NCBI GenBank assembly: GCA_003671275.1
Contig: QWPB01000096.1
Span: forward strand, 1-36,584
Direction: 5' to 3'
Origin: Planctomycetota bacterium
GTDB taxonomy: Bacteria > Planctomycetota > Planctomycetia > Planctomycetales > Planctomycetaceae
DNA: 36,584 nucleotides
Under the pieces are notes generated by a model. That model saw only the letters and a list, made by a program, of their open reading frames with translations. It did not search any database and was not told where the DNA came from. Below, one piece after another: positions 1-7,376 of this stretch. How positions within the stretch are numbered: the stretch's first letter is position 1; the number at the start of each line of letters is the position of its first letter. The position numbers and the translations under genes are program-made.

Positions 1-978
1 AACACGGCGTTCATTGCCGACCGATTCCGGGGGGATATGTTCGTAGCTGCGAGCGATCCGGTTGATGGCGTGTACGTGCATTCCCCCCTTGTGGGCGAAC
101 GCACTGCGGCCCACGAACGCCTGGTTGTTCCGGACATTCATATTGGCCAGTTCGTAGATGTATCGAGACAGTTCCGTCAGCCGCTTGGTGCCATCGGGGG
201 CCAGGATTTGCTGCTGCTTTTTCAAGGCCAGATTGGCCGCGACGCTGATCAGATCCGCGTTCCCACAACGCTCTCCGACGCCATTGATCGTTCCCTGCAC
301 CTGAAGTGCTCCGTGATCGATCGCGGCCAGAGAATTGGCCACCGCCAGGTCGCAGTCGTTGTGACAGTGGATTCCCAATGGAACAATCAGTTTGGCCTTC
401 AGTTCACTGATGGTGGCGGCGATTCCCTGGGGCAGATTCCCCCCGTTGGTGTCGCAGCAGACGATGACCTCGGCCCCGGCTTCTGACGCGGCGGTCACGG
501 TTTGCAGGGCGTACTCTGGATTGGCGTTCCAACCATCGAAGAAATGTTCGGCATCGTAGAAGACGCGCCGCCCTTGCGACCGCAGGTAGCTGACGGAGTC
601 GCGGATCATCGCTAGATTCTCTTCCAGCGACACTCGCAGCACTTCCGTGACATGCAGGTCCCAGGTCTTGCCCACCACGGTGCAGACCTTGGCCCGAGTA
701 TTCATCATCGCCTGAATGCCGGGATCTTCGGCGGCGGTGACTCCTTTTCGACGAGTCATCCCGAACGCACAGACCACCGCATGTTTCAGCGGCATGTCGG
801 CCACCCGTTGAAAATATTCGGTGTCCTTGTCATTGGAACCCGCGAAACCCCCTTCGATGAAGTCAAATCCCATCTCATCAAGCTTGCGAGTGATCAGCAG
901 CTTGTCCTGGAGTGAGAAGTTGACCCCTTCTCCCTGGCTGCCATCACGAAGGGTTGTGTCGTAGAGTTGAACTCGCAT
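1..978 (-). CDS. cimA: Citramalate synthase (partial, N-terminal 326 codons)
   Basis: The gene runs off the left edge. CimA condenses pyruvate with acetyl-CoA to citramalate, the first step of the threonine-independent route to isoleucine. The ATG at 978 gives MRVQLYDTTLRDGSQGEG, the metal- and substrate-binding start of the LeuA/CimA/homocitrate synthase TIM barrel. It is followed by the CimA-style FIEGGFAGSN segment. Further on are CCDTNGG and GIHCHNDCDLAVANS (metal-binding His pair), then GTINGVGERCGNADL and SAFAHKGGMHVHA. The early block resembles CimA more than 2-isopropylmalate synthase, because LeuA proteins usually have an IEVGFP-like segment there. The C-terminal regulatory domain lies outside the window. 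An attenuator with Ile codons upstream supports an isoleucine role. The alternative, another DRE-TIM lyase such as homocitrate synthase, is less likely. Confidence 0.9.
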   Translation of the reverse strand, partial: MRVQLYDTTLRDGSQGEGVNFSLQDKLLITRKLDEMGFDFIEGGFAGSNDKDTEYFQRVADMPLKHAVVCAFGMTRRKGVTAAEDPGIQAMMNTRAKVCTVVGKTWDLHVTEVLRVSLEENLAMIRDSVSYLRSQGRRVFYDAEHFFDGWNANPEYALQTVTAASEAGAEVIVCCDTNGGNLPQGIAATISELKAKLIVPLGIHCHNDCDLAVANSLAAIDHGALQVQGTINGVGERCGNADLISVAANLALKKQQQILAPDGTKRLTELSRYIYELANMNVRNNQAFVGRSAFAHKGGMHVHAINRIARSYEHIPPESVGNERRV

Positions 979-1012
979 GATTTCGGGCAGATGAGGGGTG
1001 AATGGCTGGAGG

Positions 1013-1030
1013 GCAGGCAACCAGGCCTGC
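1013..1030. repeat. Short inverted repeat upstream of cimA
   Basis: GCAGGC (1013-1018) and GCCTGC (1025-1030) form a perfect 6-bp stem with a 6-base loop. It lies in the cimA leader between the terminator and the start codon. It resembles the palindromic elements at 17052-17071 and 33230-33249 and may be a degenerate member of that family, or a local leader structure. Confidence 0.35.
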
Positions 1031-1106
1031 GCCGCACTGGCAACGGGTGGTTTGAGAATGTTTCCGGGATAGGCGGGATTGTCGGTCCGACTGCCAGAAA
1101 CGACAA

Positions 1107-1134
1107 AACCTCAGGTCGTGGGCGACCTGAGGTT
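1107..1134 (-). terminator. Intrinsic terminator of the cimA leader (attenuator stem 3:4)
   Basis: On the minus strand, arm AACCTCAGGTCG (1134-1123), loop CCCA, and arm CGACCTGAGGTT (1118-1107) form a perfect 12-bp stem. The T-rich stretch TTTTGTCGTTT follows at 1108-1098. No minus-strand gene ends upstream of it. The only gene downstream is cimA, about 120 bases on. This position suits a leader terminator better than an end-of-operon terminator. Confidence 0.75.
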
Positions 1135-1172
1135 GGGATGACTCGTGTTGTGCGAGAACCCTCAGTGTCGCC
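1121..1172 (-). promoter_or_regulatory. Antiterminator pairing that competes with the cimA leader terminator
   Basis: The minus-strand segment GGCGACACTGAGGGTT (1172-1157) covers the last codons and stop of the leader ORF. It can pair with AACCTCAGGTCGCC (1134-1121), which contains the whole 5' arm of the terminator. The pairing has 14 base pairs with two single-base bulges (A1166, G1159). The segment is almost a copy of the terminator's 3' arm, so the two structures exclude each other. A ribosome reaching the leader stop would cover the segment and allow termination. A ribosome stalled at the Ile codons would leave it free to antiterminate. The pairing was worked out by eye, without folding energies. 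Confidence 0.65.
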
Positions 1173-1209
1173 GGAGCGCAGCAATAATTCGAATGCCACC
1201 GCTCATCAT
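1162..1209 (-). CDS. cimA leader peptide, 15 codons, isoleucine-containing
   Basis: This short minus-strand frame reads MMSGGIRIIAALRRH and stops with TGA at 1164-1162. Three of its 15 codons are Ile, all ATT (positions 6, 8 and 9). Its stop lies inside the antiterminator segment, just before a perfect terminator hairpin upstream of cimA. That is the layout of leader peptides in ribosome-mediated attenuators of branched-chain amino-acid operons. No Shine-Dalgarno is visible before either ATG (1209 or 1206), which is common in this phylum but weakens the call. Arg is also frequent (3 codons), so Ile as the sensed amino acid is an inference supported by the cimA product. Confidence 0.6.
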   Translation of the reverse strand: MMSGGIRIIAALRRH

Positions 1210-1307
1210 CAAGCGGTCGGAGCAAATCGAAATCGATCGCAGAGCGGACACCACAGACCTCGGCAGATCAAGTGCAGAGAAGTACCGATTCTCACACCCG
1301 ATACCTT

Positions 1308-1336
1308 AGCTTACCCCACACCCCGGAAAAGGTCAA
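1308..1336 (-). promoter_or_regulatory. Candidate sigma-70-type promoter for the cimA leader
   Basis: On the minus strand TTGACC (1336-1331) matches five of six -35 consensus bases. After exactly 17 bases comes TAAGCT (1313-1308), a weak -10 element with three of six matches. Transcription would begin near 1300, giving about 90 bases before the leader peptide. The elements were found by eye only. Confidence 0.35.
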
Positions 1337-1435
1337 ATTGACTCTACTGGCAAACCTCCGGCGAATGCAGGAAACTGCCGGTGTCGTTGTGGCAATTGTG
1401 ATCTTGTCACACAGGTGATCCACGGAGAAACGTTC

Positions 1436-2572
1436 ATGTCGCATCGAAGCTGGAGCTGGTTGGTGGTAGGACTGTTCTGGAGTGGAGCGCTGGTAGCAGC
1501 TGCCGAGCCTGCGGCAGGCCCTTCCGTAGAAGAAATGCATCTGCTCGACCCGGTTTGGGAAAGTGAAGTCATCTACGGTGAAAGTACGGTCCTGCTGCAG
1601 GCGAAGAGCGGTGGGCCGCTCGTCGGTCGGTTGGCCTGTCCTGTCGCGGAGATCCTGGAGGTCCGCAACTCGAATCGCGAACAGTCCTATGATGTGTCGC
1701 GGCAGGTCACGTTGCAGCCGGACGGAACCATCGAACTGGCTGTTGATACGAAGGCTCCGTTCCTCACGATGGGCGATCTGTTTCCACCGACCGGGGCTCC
1801 GATGAGCTACAAGCATCGGGTGAACCAGCCGGATGTCTCACTTCTTTATGGACCGGGGCGTTGGTTTCACGACCATCAGGTGGAAGTGACCTATCGTCGG
1901 AAATTGACCCCATGGAAGGGGACGGTTCCCCGATTCGCCGCCGGGCAGTTGCCCCGGACTATCGCCCGTCTCAAGGCAGGGGAACCACTGATCATCGGCG
2001 TCAGTGGAGACAGCATCTCCGCGGGTGGTGATGCGTCGGGGCTCAATAACGTTGCTCCCCATCAACCCGCGTTTCCGGAGCTTGTCACGCGACAGCTTCG
2101 AGCCAGTTATCCGGGGACGATCACATTGAAGAACCGGGCGGTAGGCGGCTGGAGTATTGCCAACGGGAATTCGGACCTGGAGGCTCTATTGGCCGAGAAG
2201 CCCCACCTGATCGTGATGGCGTATGGGATGAACGATGTCGGACGCCGTGATCCAGCCTGGTTCAAGGGACAGGCGGAGCAGTTCATTCAACGGGTGCGTG
2301 CGGCTGATCCGACCATCGAGTTAATTTTGGTAACGCCGATGCTGGGACACGTCGAGTGGGTTCACACGCCGCGTGACATGTTCTTTCAGTATCGGGACGA
2401 ATTGCAGTCGCTGTGTGGTCCCGGAATTGTCATGGCGGATCTGACATCCGTGTGGCATGAACTGTTGCAGCACAAGCACGATCTGGATCTGACGGGGAAT
2501 GGGCTCAATCATCCGAATGACTTCGGTCACCGGCTGTATGCTCAGGCATTGCTGTCGCTGCTGGTCGAGTAG
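1436..2572 (+). CDS. Secreted SGNH/GDSL-type hydrolase
   Basis: This is a 378-residue exported hydrolase, probably an esterase or carbohydrate deacetylase. The ATG at 1436 is preferred over the in-frame GTG at 1415 because GGAGA ends 7 bases before it and because a signal peptide follows directly (hydrophobic WLVVGLFWSGALVAAAEP). An N-terminal beta-rich region of about 160 residues precedes the SGNH fold. The fold shows block I GVSGDSIS with the nucleophilic Ser, an Asn in NRAVGGWS, block III MAYGMNDVG, and block V GLNHPNDFGH with the catalytic His. The Asp usually three residues before that His is not present; Gly is there instead. Substrate cannot be told. It is divergent from cimA and convergent with the next gene. 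Confidence 0.8.
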   Translation: MSHRSWSWLVVGLFWSGALVAAAEPAAGPSVEEMHLLDPVWESEVIYGESTVLLQAKSGGPLVGRLACPVAEILEVRNSNREQSYDVSRQVTLQPDGTIELAVDTKAPFLTMGDLFPPTGAPMSYKHRVNQPDVSLLYGPGRWFHDHQVEVTYRRKLTPWKGTVPRFAAGQLPRTIARLKAGEPLIIGVSGDSISAGGDASGLNNVAPHQPAFPELVTRQLRASYPGTITLKNRAVGGWSIANGNSDLEALLAEKPHLIVMAYGMNDVGRRDPAWFKGQAEQFIQRVRAADPTIELILVTPMLGHVEWVHTPRDMFFQYRDELQSLCGPGIVMADLTSVWHELLQHKHDLDLTGNGLNHPNDFGHRLYAQALLSLLVE

Positions 2573-2600
2573 GCTCGGCTGAGGATGGTCAGAGGGACGT

Positions 2601-3290
2601 TTACTTGCGGATCGACTCCAGCATCTGGATCACCTGAGCTTCATTGTATTGGGCTTCGGGGATGAGGATCTGGATATACCCGGCACCCTGCTTGGCAGGG
2701 ATGCTGCCGGACACCATGCGTCCGGGGATTTCAGCACCGACATCCGGCACGATGGCTCCCTTCGCAATGAGGAAGTCGCGTTCCATTCCGTCGACCTTCA
2801 CTTTCCGAGTCTCCGAGGAGTCGATGCGGAATTTTTCTCCCTGTTTGTCGATCTCTTGCTGAAAGCTCTGTTCGATTTGCTGTTGCGTCTGTCCCGAAAC
2901 GGTCATTCCCGCGAGGAAGATCCCGCCGCCGGTCTGTCCCTGAAAACCGACCATTCTCATCTGCATGAACCCCAGATTCATGTTCAGCCCCATCTCGGGC
3001 TGGAACTCAGCGGGAATGTCAATCTGAACGATTTCAGCCTGCATGGCCCGGACCTTGGCGGGATCCAGCACCAGGGCGTCTTTCATGAAATAGGCCCCGA
3101 CACCGCAGCAGATCGCCGCGCAGGCTCCCCCGAGGGCCACCATGATGACGATCACCTTAAGCCACGAGGTGCCCCGTTTTTCGGGGGCCGATCGGGCACG
3201 GCGGGCCGGACGACGCTCCTCGACGACTTCGAACTCCTCGTCGTCCGCATCCTCCCGGTCTGCATATTCCTGATCGTCGCGGTAGGTCAT
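2601..3290 (-). CDS. Single-pass membrane protein of unknown function
   Basis: I do not recognise a named family in this 229-residue protein. It starts with a highly charged cytoplasmic stretch, acidic then Arg-rich (residues 1-42). One strong transmembrane helix follows at about 45-69 (VIVIMVALGGACAAICCGVG), with two adjacent Cys. The exported part of about 160 residues contains a Gly/Met-rich piece and a mixed alpha/beta tail. The layout suggests a membrane-anchored sensor-like or assembly protein, but no catalytic motif is visible. It is the last gene of a long minus-strand run, 62 bases after the aldo/keto reductase start, and converges with the SGNH hydrolase. Confidence 0.7.
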   Translation of the reverse strand: MTYRDDQEYADREDADDEEFEVVEERRPARRARSAPEKRGTSWLKVIVIMVALGGACAAICCGVGAYFMKDALVLDPAKVRAMQAEIVQIDIPAEFQPEMGLNMNLGFMQMRMVGFQGQTGGGIFLAGMTVSGQTQQQIEQSFQQEIDKQGEKFRIDSSETRKVKVDGMERDFLIAKGAIVPDVGAEIPGRMVSGSIPAKQGAGYIQILIPEAQYNEAQVIQMLESIRK

Positions 3291-3352
3291 GAAGGCGTTC
3301 CGTAATGCGGGGAATCGATTCGGGTCAGCGTCAGCTCACAGGCGACGTTGTA

Positions 3353-4324
3353 TCAGGTCACCGCAGCGCGTGATAAGACCTCTCCACGGTCGCGGATGGC
3401 CTGGTCAATCTCACTCAAATCCGTTGCGGTCAGGCACCGATTCATTGCCTGCGCCGATTCCTGGATCTGATCAGGACGCTTGGCCCCGCACAGTGCGGCG
3501 GTGATCCCCGGCCGCTGGATGGTCCAAGCCGTGACCAATTCGGCCAGCGGGCAATGGTGGCGGGCCGCAATCGGTCGCAGCCTGTCGATAAAGTCGTGGG
3601 TTTTGTTCCACTGGTCCCCAACAAAGACCGGGTACTTCTGGCGGCCATCCTTCGGGGACCAGGCATGGTCGCGCGACAGTTTGCCCGCGAGGAACCCTTT
3701 CATTAGTGGCCAGTAGACCATGACGGATACGTGATGACTCTGGCACCACGGGAGTCTCTCGGTTTCGATTTCCCGCTGCAACATATTGAAGTGAGGCTGG
3801 TCCGCGGAGATGGGGCAGACCGCGTGAAAAGACTCGTACTGGCTGATCTGATGAAAGTTCGAGACCCCCACGGCCCGCACTTTTCCCGCATCGAGCAATT
3901 CTTTGAGGGCTCCCGCCGATTCCGCCACCGGGACGTTTGGGTCCGGGGCATGCAAATAGTAAAGATCGATCGCATCGATGCCGAGACGCTGCAGGCTCTC
4001 ATCACACTGGCGGCGGATTGTCTCGGGGCGGGCATCCTTCCATTGCTTCTGATCGGGGGTCCAGCCGATGCCGCACTTGGTGGCAATGACGACTTCTTCG
4101 CGGTGTGGACGCAATACACGTCCGATCAGTTTCTCACTCTCACCGTCGTATCCATAACAATACGCGGTGTCGAAGAAGTTGATTCCGGCGTCGAGAGCGG
4201 CCCGGATGGTGGCCAGACTATTTTCTTCCGTGACGCCAATACTGGTGATTCCCGCAATTGGCCAGCACCCCATCGCCACTGGCGAAACCCACAAATTCGT
4301 TTGTCCAATCCGGCGGCGGGTCAT
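3353..4324 (-). CDS. Aldo/keto reductase
   Basis: This is a 323-residue NAD(P)H-dependent oxidoreductase of the AKR superfamily, which reduces aldehydes or ketones to alcohols. The catalytic tetrad is complete: Asp52 and Tyr57 in NFFDTAYCYG, Lys83 in IATKCG, and His125 in YYLHAPD. The barrel then shows VRAVGVSNF, and the C-terminal cofactor segment includes AALCGAKRPDQIQES. Length and motif order match Tas/YajO-like members. Only 3 bases separate it from the upstream glycosyltransferase stop, so the two are almost certainly co-transcribed. The natural substrate cannot be read from the sequence. A sugar-derived carbonyl would fit the neighbour but is inference. Confidence 0.9.
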   Translation of the reverse strand: MTRRRIGQTNLWVSPVAMGCWPIAGITSIGVTEENSLATIRAALDAGINFFDTAYCYGYDGESEKLIGRVLRPHREEVVIATKCGIGWTPDQKQWKDARPETIRRQCDESLQRLGIDAIDLYYLHAPDPNVPVAESAGALKELLDAGKVRAVGVSNFHQISQYESFHAVCPISADQPHFNMLQREIETERLPWCQSHHVSVMVYWPLMKGFLAGKLSRDHAWSPKDGRQKYPVFVGDQWNKTHDFIDRLRPIAARHHCPLAELVTAWTIQRPGITAALCGAKRPDQIQESAQAMNRCLTATDLSEIDQAIRDRGEVLSRAAVT

Positions 4325-4327
4325 GGT

Positions 4328-5437
4328 TCAGGCATCCACGTCTTTGGGGGAAGGCATCTCGGCGGCGACACTGCGATACATGCGAGCCGTGCGGGCGACC
4401 ATGTCTTCGACGGGAAATTCGCGGCACACATGGTCGCGTCCCGATTGTCCCAGTTGGCGGGCGGCCTCTGGATGACTCAGGAGTTCAATCACACGGCGGG
4501 CGAGGGCCGGGCTGTCCGAGGGCGGGACGAGCAGTCCGGTCTCGCCGTCTTTGACGATTCGATAAACCCCACCCGACTGTGTGGCGATGACCGGTCGATG
4601 GCGGGCCATGGCCTCCAGCATGATCGTGCCCAGCCCTTGTCGCAGGGATGGCAGGACGAAAATGTCCATGGCCTCAATGGCGACGGAGAGATCGGTCATT
4701 CCCGAAACGAATGTGACCTGCTCGGACATTCGCAGTTCACGGACCAGGTTGCGGAGCGATGCCTCTTCGGGGCCGGTTCCGGCGATCACAAACTGCGTGC
4801 CGGGAAAAGCCTGCAGGATGAGCGGTGTGGCTCGGATGAAAACGTCGTGGCCTTTATCGGCCTCCAGGGGGCCGGCGGTGCCGACCACGGGAGCCCGCCC
4901 CGGCGAAAGTAGATCCGAGGTTTCGGCCTGGCACTGGGTGTCGATACCACTGTGGATGACCTCGATCAGTTCCTGCGGATAGCGGGGATGTGTGAACAGC
5001 TCGTCACGGATCGGTTCACTTACCGCCAGATAACGGCGGCAGAGAACTTGATCTATCGACAGGCGTTCCCCCGGACGCAGGAAGTCATGGAACGTAACCA
5101 CATACGGTCGTCGCAACTTCCTCGCCAGCCATGTCCCAAACGGCAGGACGCGGCGCTGGTACACATGGATTAAGTCCGGAGGGGATTCCGCCAGTTCCCA
5201 GTAGAGCCAGTACCATGCCGCCCGTCGCAGGAACGGCCACTCCAGAGCCGGGGCTTCCCGGACATTGATCCCTTGCGTCTGTTCCTTGCCCAAACGGGAG
5301 GAATCCGGACACAGCAGTTGAACCTTGATCCCCTCGGACTCGGGGAGTCGACGAGCCAGTTGCAGCAACTGGCTCGTCCGTCCACGGACCTCCAATCGGC
5401 CAGCGAGGAGCAAGACGCTGAGTTCCTGGCTCGCCAT
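4328..5437 (-). CDS. Glycosyltransferase family 4 (GT-B fold)
   Basis: This 369-residue retaining glycosyltransferase moves a sugar from a nucleotide donor to a glycan or lipid. The N-terminal Rossmann domain starts with LSVLLLAGRLEVRGRTSQLL and includes PYVVTFHDF. The C-terminal domain has VVGTAGPLEADKGHDV, FVIAGTGPE and the donor-site block LPSLRQGLGTIMLEAM, followed by GLLVPPSD. The usual E-x7-E pair is altered: the first Glu is Gln267 while Glu275 is kept. There is no transmembrane segment, so it is cytoplasmic or peripheral. It lies 6 bases after the FloA-linked gene and 3 before the aldo/keto reductase. Acceptor and donor are unknown. Confidence 0.88.
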   Translation of the reverse strand: MASQELSVLLLAGRLEVRGRTSQLLQLARRLPESEGIKVQLLCPDSSRLGKEQTQGINVREAPALEWPFLRRAAWYWLYWELAESPPDLIHVYQRRVLPFGTWLARKLRRPYVVTFHDFLRPGERLSIDQVLCRRYLAVSEPIRDELFTHPRYPQELIEVIHSGIDTQCQAETSDLLSPGRAPVVGTAGPLEADKGHDVFIRATPLILQAFPGTQFVIAGTGPEEASLRNLVRELRMSEQVTFVSGMTDLSVAIEAMDIFVLPSLRQGLGTIMLEAMARHRPVIATQSGGVYRIVKDGETGLLVPPSDSPALARRVIELLSHPEAARQLGQSGRDHVCREFPVEDMVARTARMYRSVAAEMPSPKDVDA

Positions 5438-5443
5438 AAAAGA

Positions 5444-6166
5444 CTACTTACGAAGTGCCCGGGGAGGAGTCATGATCTCGGCCAGCAGAACGGCATTTCG
5501 AACGGAACCGGGATTCCGCAGCATCTTCAGCAGAGGAGACGCCTGGCTGTTGGACGGATCGCTTTTTCCGGTGACTTTGAAGGCGTCGAGATTTGCCTGC
5601 AACTGCCGGTCCGTGACCGCAGCGGCCTGCTGTCCGGCGGTGGCCAGATGGGGAAGATCCTTCTGGGCCTGTGCCGCCACCCGCTCGCTCATCGCGGATT
5701 GAACGTGCTTACGCAGACCATCACCCAGATCCTGGTGGCCGACGGATCGCGACGATGCAGGCAACGGACTGGAGGGTGTCAGTGTTTTGGGACGCGCGGG
5801 GGCCGGTGGCTTGGTCGCCCTGGCGGAGGGCTGAGCTGCGGGCCGTTTCGTCTGTCTGGGCTGTCCGGACGGAACGGCTTTCGGTTTCACAGAACGTCGC
5901 ACGGGTTCGTCAACGATCTCCAGATCGTCTTCACTGAGGATCATGGGCTTTTCGGCTTTGGGTTTCCGACCGCCTTGCTGCTCCAGAAACTCTTCGATTT
6001 CGCGGCGCACGCTGGAATCGCGAGGGCGGGGGCGATTGCCACCCTTGTTGTTCTTGTCTTTATTGCTGTTGGAGGCGTTAAGAACCGCTCCGATGACGGA
6101 AATCGCCACGAAGAAGAGCGTCACAATCGTTCCAAAATCGACTGCCAGTAGCTGGATACCAGCCAT
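5444..6166 (-). CDS. FloA-linked low-complexity protein with one N-terminal membrane helix
   Basis: This 240-residue protein has no function I can name. The ATG at 6166 is preceded by GGGAGAG at good spacing. An N-terminal hydrophobic helix (about 6-30, VDFGTIVTLFFVAISVIGAV) lacks an obvious cleavage site and probably anchors it. A basic stretch (NKDKNNKGGNRPRPRD), a REIEEFLEQQGG segment and a long Pro/Ala/Arg/Lys-rich disordered linker follow. A compact helical tail ends with LLKMLRNPGSVRNAVLLAEI and PPRALR. That tail, recalled from planctomycete genomes, looks like the conserved part. It sits 92 bases after floA, so a role in the NfeD/FloA membrane system is a reasonable inference. Confidence 0.7.
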   Translation of the reverse strand: MAGIQLLAVDFGTIVTLFFVAISVIGAVLNASNSNKDKNNKGGNRPRPRDSSVRREIEEFLEQQGGRKPKAEKPMILSEDDLEIVDEPVRRSVKPKAVPSGQPRQTKRPAAQPSARATKPPAPARPKTLTPSSPLPASSRSVGHQDLGDGLRKHVQSAMSERVAAQAQKDLPHLATAGQQAAAVTDRQLQANLDAFKVTGKSDPSNSQASPLLKMLRNPGSVRNAVLLAEIMTPPRALRK

Positions 6167-6258
6167 GGGACTCTCCCTTTCTACGCCCGGTGAACGGATC
6201 GCTCACCGAGGCCACCACCCGGGACGGTCGCTGTCATCGCTGCTCGTTCCCGAAAGAC

Positions 6259-7293
6259 TTAGGCCATCGAGTCGTCCTTGATCCCGGCAATCGCCGATCG
6301 CATCTTGGTGTCGGCCTGAACGTTCTTGAGTTCGAAGTAGTCCAGCAAACCCAGCCGTTCATTGCGGAACGACTGTGAGATGGCCACAGGGACCGTCGCT
6401 TCCGCCAGCACGACCTGAGCCCGATTTTCCTGGGTCAGGGCCACCATCTCCTGTTCGCGGGCCGCCGCCGCAGCTCGGCGTTCTTCCGCACGGGCCTGGA
6501 AGATCCGGACATCGGCCTCGGCGCGATCTGCCTGCAGACGGGCACCGATGTTCTCACCTACATCAATGTCGGCGATGTCGATCGACACAATCTCGAAGGC
6601 TGTCTGGGCTTCCAGGCCTTCATTCAACACGGTCTGCGAGATCAACTCGGGGTTCTCCAGCACCTCTTTATAAGAGGCGGTGGAACCGATCGCCCGGACG
6701 ATTCCCTGGCCCACGCGGGCGATGATCGTCTCTTCGGTCGCTCCCCCGATCAGCTGCTTGATGTTGGTTCGGACCGTAACGCGGGCTCGGGCCTTGAGCT
6801 GAATCCCGTCCCCGGCGACGGCGTCCAGCGTTGCGGTTGTCGACTTCGCATCCGGGCAGTCAATGACGCGGGGGTTGACGCTTGTTCGGACAGCTTCCAG
6901 TACATCCCGTCCGGCCAGGTCGATGGCCTGGGCATCTTGCCACTCCATGTCGATTCCGGCGCGGTGTGCGGCGATCAGAGCGCGGATGACATTCGAGATG
7001 TTCCCTCCCGCCAGAAAGTGGGCTTCGAGTGCCTGGGTCGGAATGTCCGGCAAGCCCGCCTGGACGGCCATGATTTTGCAGCGAACCATCAGGCTGGGGT
7101 TGACCTTCCGGATCGACATCATGACGAGTTTCCCCATCCCGATCCCGACTCCGGTGAACTTGCACTGAATCCATAGGTTAAAGAACCGGGCCAGCACGCC
7201 CAGCACGATGAGAAACACAATGCCGACGATCAGAATGATCGCGATTATCAAACCATTGCTATTGTCAGCAGCCAACTGCGGATTCATCAGCAT
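6259..7293 (-). CDS. floA: Flotillin-like protein FloA
   Basis: FloA is an SPFH-type scaffold that organises membrane microdomains; it is the product formerly called YqfA/UPF0365. I chose the ATG at 7293 (GAGG about 8 bases upstream), giving 344 residues, rather than the longer frame from 7338. A hydrophobic segment at about 13-37 (LIIAIILIVGIVFLIVLGVL) anchors the protein. The conserved core follows: LMVRCKIMAVQAGLPDIPTQ, EAHFLAGGNISNVIRALIAA and ARARVTVRTNIKQLIGGATE. An Ala/Glu-rich coiled coil (RAEADVRIFQARAEERRAAA) precedes the tail DYFELKNVQADTKMR. It is 83 bases downstream of nfeD, the arrangement known from many bacteria including the Bacillus floA operon. Confidence 0.95.
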   Translation of the reverse strand: MLMNPQLAADNSNGLIIAIILIVGIVFLIVLGVLARFFNLWIQCKFTGVGIGMGKLVMMSIRKVNPSLMVRCKIMAVQAGLPDIPTQALEAHFLAGGNISNVIRALIAAHRAGIDMEWQDAQAIDLAGRDVLEAVRTSVNPRVIDCPDAKSTTATLDAVAGDGIQLKARARVTVRTNIKQLIGGATEETIIARVGQGIVRAIGSTASYKEVLENPELISQTVLNEGLEAQTAFEIVSIDIADIDVGENIGARLQADRAEADVRIFQARAEERRAAAAAREQEMVALTQENRAQVVLAEATVPVAISQSFRNERLGLLDYFELKNVQADTKMRSAIAGIKDDSMA

Positions 7294-7376
7294 CGTGGTT
7301 TCCTCACGGGGAAGGCTCGGGCCGAGTGCCCCATGCATCCGATACGCAGCACACTCGGGAGCCCGCTGCTTACGGT

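Noticed and set aside
3731-4912. Long open frame on the plus strand (393 codons)
   Set aside because: It is antisense to the aldo/keto reductase and glycosyltransferase, both of which have complete catalytic motifs. The frame is open because of codon bias in GC-rich DNA.
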